Origin: Desulfurellaceae bacterium
GTDB taxonomy: Bacteria; Campylobacterota_A; Desulfurellia; JAGGSF01
Reading direction: 5' to 3'
Assembly (NCBI GenBank): GCA_023128455.1
Contig: JAGMDW010000196.1
Coordinates: 1 to 8,352 of the forward strand
DNA: 8,352 bases
This document shows, piece after piece, positions 6,616 to 8,352 of this stretch (positions are counted from its first letter, which is position 1; every line of letters starts with the position of its first letter). The notes beneath the pieces are model-generated. The model worked only from the letters and a program-made list of their open reading frames with translations, was not told the DNA's origin and did no database searches. The translations under genes were made by a program, and so were the position numbers.

Positions 6616-7564
6616 AATCAAACAGTTTTGGAGATTTAAATTCTAATGAAAATTCTTTAATTCTCCTTTCTGCTAACTTTACATATCCTTCATCTATATC
6701 ATACCCTACATAACGCCGATTTGTTTTTATCGCTGCTATTGCCGCCTGTCCACTCCCTATAAATGGGTCTAAAATAACCTCTTCTTCATAGGTATAAAGT
6801 TGAATCAACCTATAGGGAAGTTCTACCGGAAAGGGTGCTGGATGTCCAATCTTGCGAGCCGACTCTGCTGGAAATGTCCAAACACTCTTGGTAAATTCAA
6901 GAAATTCTTCTTTTGAAATTGTATTTTTCCTCTTATTACTATTCCTGCCTGTGCCGCGCTCGTCACGGCAGACAGGTTTCCTACTAAATGTGCCTTTAGA
7001 GAACACTAAAATATATTCATGAATATCCCTTAATGTTGGGTTAGCGGCAGAAAGCCAACTTCCCCATGCGGTGGAAGGGCTGGAGCTTGATGCTTTGTTC
7101 CAGATTACTTCGCCCCTCATCAAGAACCCTAAATCAAGCATATCTCTCACTATAAAAGCATGAAGAGGGATATATGGTTTCCTTCCTAAATTTGCTATGT
7201 TGATACATACCCTACCCCCAGGAACAAGCACCCTATGAACTTCTCTCCACACTTCTTTTAAGAATTTTAAGTAATCTTCGAGCGTGAAATCTTCGTCATA
7301 TTCTTTGCCCACATTATAGGGTGGTGAGGTTACCATTAGATGAACACTATTATCAGGCAACTCCTCCATATTTTCAGAAGTTTTACAAAAAATTTTGTCC
7401 AAGAGATGTGAAGGGATAGGATTTTCTACATATTCTAATTTCTGTTCTTTAGGTAACCCTTCGTATAATTTGCTCGTGTAAAAAGGCGTAGAATTATGAT
7501 TTATTCTACCAGGAGAACCGAAAGAGCTTGTTTGAGTTCCCCCCTTTCTTTGGTTAGTTTTCAT
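6614..7564 (-). CDS. Type II DNA methyltransferase, beta class (N4-cytosine or N6-adenine), with repeat insertion
   Basis: This 316-residue enzyme transfers a methyl group from S-adenosylmethionine to an exocyclic amino group in DNA. The catalytic motif IV, TSPPYNVG (79-86), precedes the SAM-binding motif I, DPFIGSGQ (266-273). That order defines the beta class; SPPY more often goes with N4-cytosine, but this is not decisive. VLVPGGRVCIN (112-122), the RKIGHPAPFPVELPYRLI segment (237-254) and RYVGYDI (284-290) fit the fold. Residues 197-208 (PVCRDERGTGRN) are encoded by a 36-bp palindromic insertion in the variable region after EYILVFSK, probably a surface loop near the target-recognition part. 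The start is supported by AAGGAG 7 bases upstream. It overlaps the endonuclease stop by 11 bp and should protect the host from that partner. Confidence 0.9.
   Translation of the reverse strand: MKTNQRKGGTQTSSFGSPGRINHNSTPFYTSKLYEGLPKEQKLEYVENPIPSHLLDKIFCKTSENMEELPDNSVHLMVTSPPYNVGKEYDEDFTLEDYLKFLKEVWREVHRVLVPGGRVCINIANLGRKPYIPLHAFIVRDMLDLGFLMRGEVIWNKASSSSPSTAWGSWLSAANPTLRDIHEYILVFSKGTFSRKPVCRDERGTGRNSNKRKNTISKEEFLEFTKSVWTFPAESARKIGHPAPFPVELPYRLIQLYTYEEEVILDPFIGSGQAAIAAIKTNRRYVGYDIDEGYVKLAERRIKEFSLEFKSPKLFD
6942..6982. repeat. Palindromic repeat inserted in frame in the methyltransferase gene
   Basis: The GC-rich unit 6944-6976 folds as CCTG/CAGG plus TGCCG (6952-6956)/CGGCA (6966-6970) with a 2-base bulge and a 9-base loop. 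It begins CCTGCCTG and ends GCAGACAGG, as does 157-186. TTCCT occurs at 6942-6946 and again at 6978-6982, exactly 36 bases apart, consistent with a target duplication and a net gain of 12 codons. Confidence 0.75.
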
Positions 7565-8078
7565 CCTTATTCTCCTTCCAATAATCTATCCATCTTCTGT
7601 ATGGGTTATAGTCTACTTTTGTTTTCTGCCAAGAAATTTCAATAGTTTTGGACATTTTGTCTTCTACCAAACTCGACAATGCTTTCTTTGTTATCTCCAC
7701 ACCTCTTGGATTTGTTCCCGGCTTAGGAAGTTTTATATATCGTTCTCCGCCTATTCTATCAAAAAGTCTTTTCTGTGCTTCCAAAGGTATATAATAAAAT
7801 CCTCCAATGCTGTCCCAGTTGATCTGTATAAGTAAAATGCCACAGTGCGGATAATAAGTTTCACGAAATTCCCTTGCCTTTTGAGCGTCAACCGTCCATA
7901 TAAGTTTAACTCCACTAAATCCTTTACCAGTTATTGTCTTTATGGATATAGGGGATTCAAATAATTTTACATCAACTTCAGGCTCAGTTATTGGAATTTC
8001 AGTTTCAACATTAGCTTCTCCGAATTTATAGATGAGCAAAGCAATAATTATTCTTTCACGAAGAGAACCTACTTCCAT
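7554..8078 (-). CDS. Type II restriction endonuclease, PD-(D/E)XK fold, N-terminus cut off by a frameshift
   Basis: This 174-residue open frame is the body of a small restriction endonuclease. The active-site pattern is EPEVDV (32-37, Asp36) followed by PISIKT (43-48, Lys47), a PD-(D/E)XK motif with Ser in place of the usual acidic residue before I-K. KLIWTVDAQKARE and PKPGTNPRGVEI look like conserved family blocks. From memory it resembles ThaI-family enzymes (CGCG cutters), a tentative assignment. It overlaps the methyltransferase by 11 bp, the usual partner layout. The ATG at 8078 has only a poor SD and follows an uninterrupted, protein-like stretch in the same frame back to about 8162. 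The true start is therefore probably the ATG at 8197 in another frame, giving 214 residues. Whether active enzyme is made is doubtful. Confidence 0.8.
   Translation of the reverse strand: MEVGSLRERIIIALLIYKFGEANVETEIPITEPEVDVKLFESPISIKTITGKGFSGVKLIWTVDAQKAREFRETYYPHCGILLIQINWDSIGGFYYIPLEAQKRLFDRIGGERYIKLPKPGTNPRGVEITKKALSSLVEDKMSKTIEISWQKTKVDYNPYRRWIDYWKENKDEN
7572..7577 (-). promoter_or_regulatory. Ribosome binding site of the methyltransferase gene
   Basis: AAGGAG lies 7 bases before the ATG at 7564, inside the end of the endonuclease frame. The methyltransferase can therefore be translated even if endonuclease translation stops early. Confidence 0.65.
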
Positions 8079-8197
8079 CCCGATTTTCCCCGCCCTTGAA
8101 CTCTCTAACTCTGCAAGTTGAAATAGATAGGGAAGACGCGTTTTAATTCTATTTATGAGTTTTCATCCTCAAATATTTCTATCAAACGACTTGGCAT
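8079..8197 (-). pseudogene. Displaced N-terminal part of the restriction endonuclease gene
   Basis: ATG at 8197, with a strong SD, begins MPSRLIEIFEDE and then runs into NS and a TAA at 8155-8153. A -1 shift at the A4 run (8160-8163) joins it to KLINRIKTRLPYLFQ and LAELESSRAGKIG, which continue without a break into the Met at 8078. One missing A explains the break. The restored N-terminus is 40 residues with a plausible amphipathic, charged character, and only in this register does the good SD serve the gene. Possible causes are a real inactivating mutation, a reversible homopolymer change, or a base-calling error in the A run. Confidence 0.75.
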
Positions 8198-8205
8198 TTT
8201 CTATT

Positions 8206-8210
8206 CCTCC
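8206..8210 (-). promoter_or_regulatory. Strong ribosome binding site before the frameshifted endonuclease start
   Basis: GGAGG lies 8 bases before the ATG at 8197. It is the best SD in the window, yet as it stands serves only a 14-codon frame. This supports 8197 as the original start of the endonuclease. Confidence 0.75.
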
Positions 8211-8219
8211 AAACAATGG

Positions 8220-8252
8220 AAATTGCATATAATAATATCTATACTGCAATTT
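8220..8252 (-). promoter_or_regulatory. Operator-like inverted repeat in the R-M leader
   Basis: AAATTGCA and TGCAATTT are perfect 8-bp arms (8245-8252 and 8220-8227) around 17 bases. With one bulged G the arms extend by TATA/TATA. It sits between the predicted -10 box and the SD, where a bound protein or an RNA hairpin could limit expression. No controller (C) protein gene is present in the window. Confidence 0.5.
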
Positions 8253-8259
8253 GTATAAG

Positions 8260-8265
8260 ATTATA
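8260..8265 (-). promoter_or_regulatory. Possible -10 box of the R-M-pgi operon
   Basis: A perfect TATAAT on the minus strand lies 62 bases before the endonuclease ATG at 8197. No convincing -35 box is found at 16-18 bases. The predicted start near 8253 would put the inverted repeat at the very 5' end of the transcript. Confidence 0.4.
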
Positions 8266-8352
8266 TTACAGATTCCAGAAAAGATAAAGAAGACGAATTG
8301 CCCCACCAAAAATCTATATAAAAATGCTTGTCTTCATTAAAAAAGAAGGAAA

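Noticed and set aside
8158..8168. Programmed -1 ribosomal frameshift as the way the endonuclease is made
   Set aside because: The zero-frame heptamer is T GAA AAC, which does not fit X XXY YYZ, so the P-site tRNA could not re-pair well. The A4 run is too short for usual transcriptional slippage and I see no clear downstream pseudoknot. A simple indel is more likely.
8153..8197. Fourteen-codon leader peptide gene in its own right
   Set aside because: Its sequence joins naturally to the endonuclease frame after a one-base correction, so it is better read as the displaced N-terminus.
8281..8352. Start of a plus-strand gene just beyond the right edge, with AAGAAGGAAA as SD
   Set aside because: The purine-rich end at 8343-8352 is suggestive, but no start codon or coding frame is inside the window. 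A minus-strand ATG at 8334 gives only seven codons.

Overview
The window is 8.35 kb of AT-rich (roughly 35-40% G+C, judged by eye), tightly packed bacterial DNA. Genes overlap or sit a few bases apart, Shine-Dalgarno sites are of the AGGAGG type, and several short GC-rich palindromic repeats stand out against the AT-rich background. The enzyme set (adenine deaminase, uridine phosphorylase, a short glucose-6-phosphate isomerase, a GT-C lipid-linked sugar transferase) is ordinary bacterial metabolism. The repeat style and short PGI suggest an anaerobic, perhaps uncultivated bacterial lineage, but nothing here fixes the phylum.

Layout. Positions 1-205 hold no convincing complete gene but a dense cluster of nested inverted repeats. 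Positions 206-2639 (minus strand) are a two-gene nucleoside/base salvage operon, udp then ade, overlapping by 14 bp and read from a near-consensus promoter at 2667-2694. Divergent from it, on the plus strand, are an MFS transporter (2755-3912) and a GT39/ArnT-like membrane glycosyltransferase (3952-5445). The latter overlaps the converging pgi gene by 22 bp. Positions 8197-5424 (minus strand) look like one transcription unit: a Type II restriction endonuclease, its beta-class DNA methyltransferase, and pgi, joined by an 11-bp overlap and an 8-bp gap. Upstream of the endonuclease is a leader with a strong SD and an 8+8 bp inverted repeat.

Main discoveries. (1) The restriction gene is split by a one-base frameshift in an A4 run. 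A strong SD and ATG at 8197 start a 12-residue piece that continues, after a -1 shift, into a coding-like stretch and then the intact 174-residue body; the restored protein would be 214 residues. The methyltransferase frame is open. (2) The methyltransferase carries a 36-bp, in-frame GC-rich palindromic insertion flanked by a 5-bp direct repeat. Its ends match a repeat unit in the intergenic cluster at 157-186. (3) The C-terminus of adenine deaminase is encoded by a different palindromic repeat, which supplies the last ~13 residues and sits next to the stop codon. Two genes have therefore been altered by small palindromic repeats, and an R-M system appears to be in decay, or to be misassembled, upstream of a housekeeping glycolytic gene.
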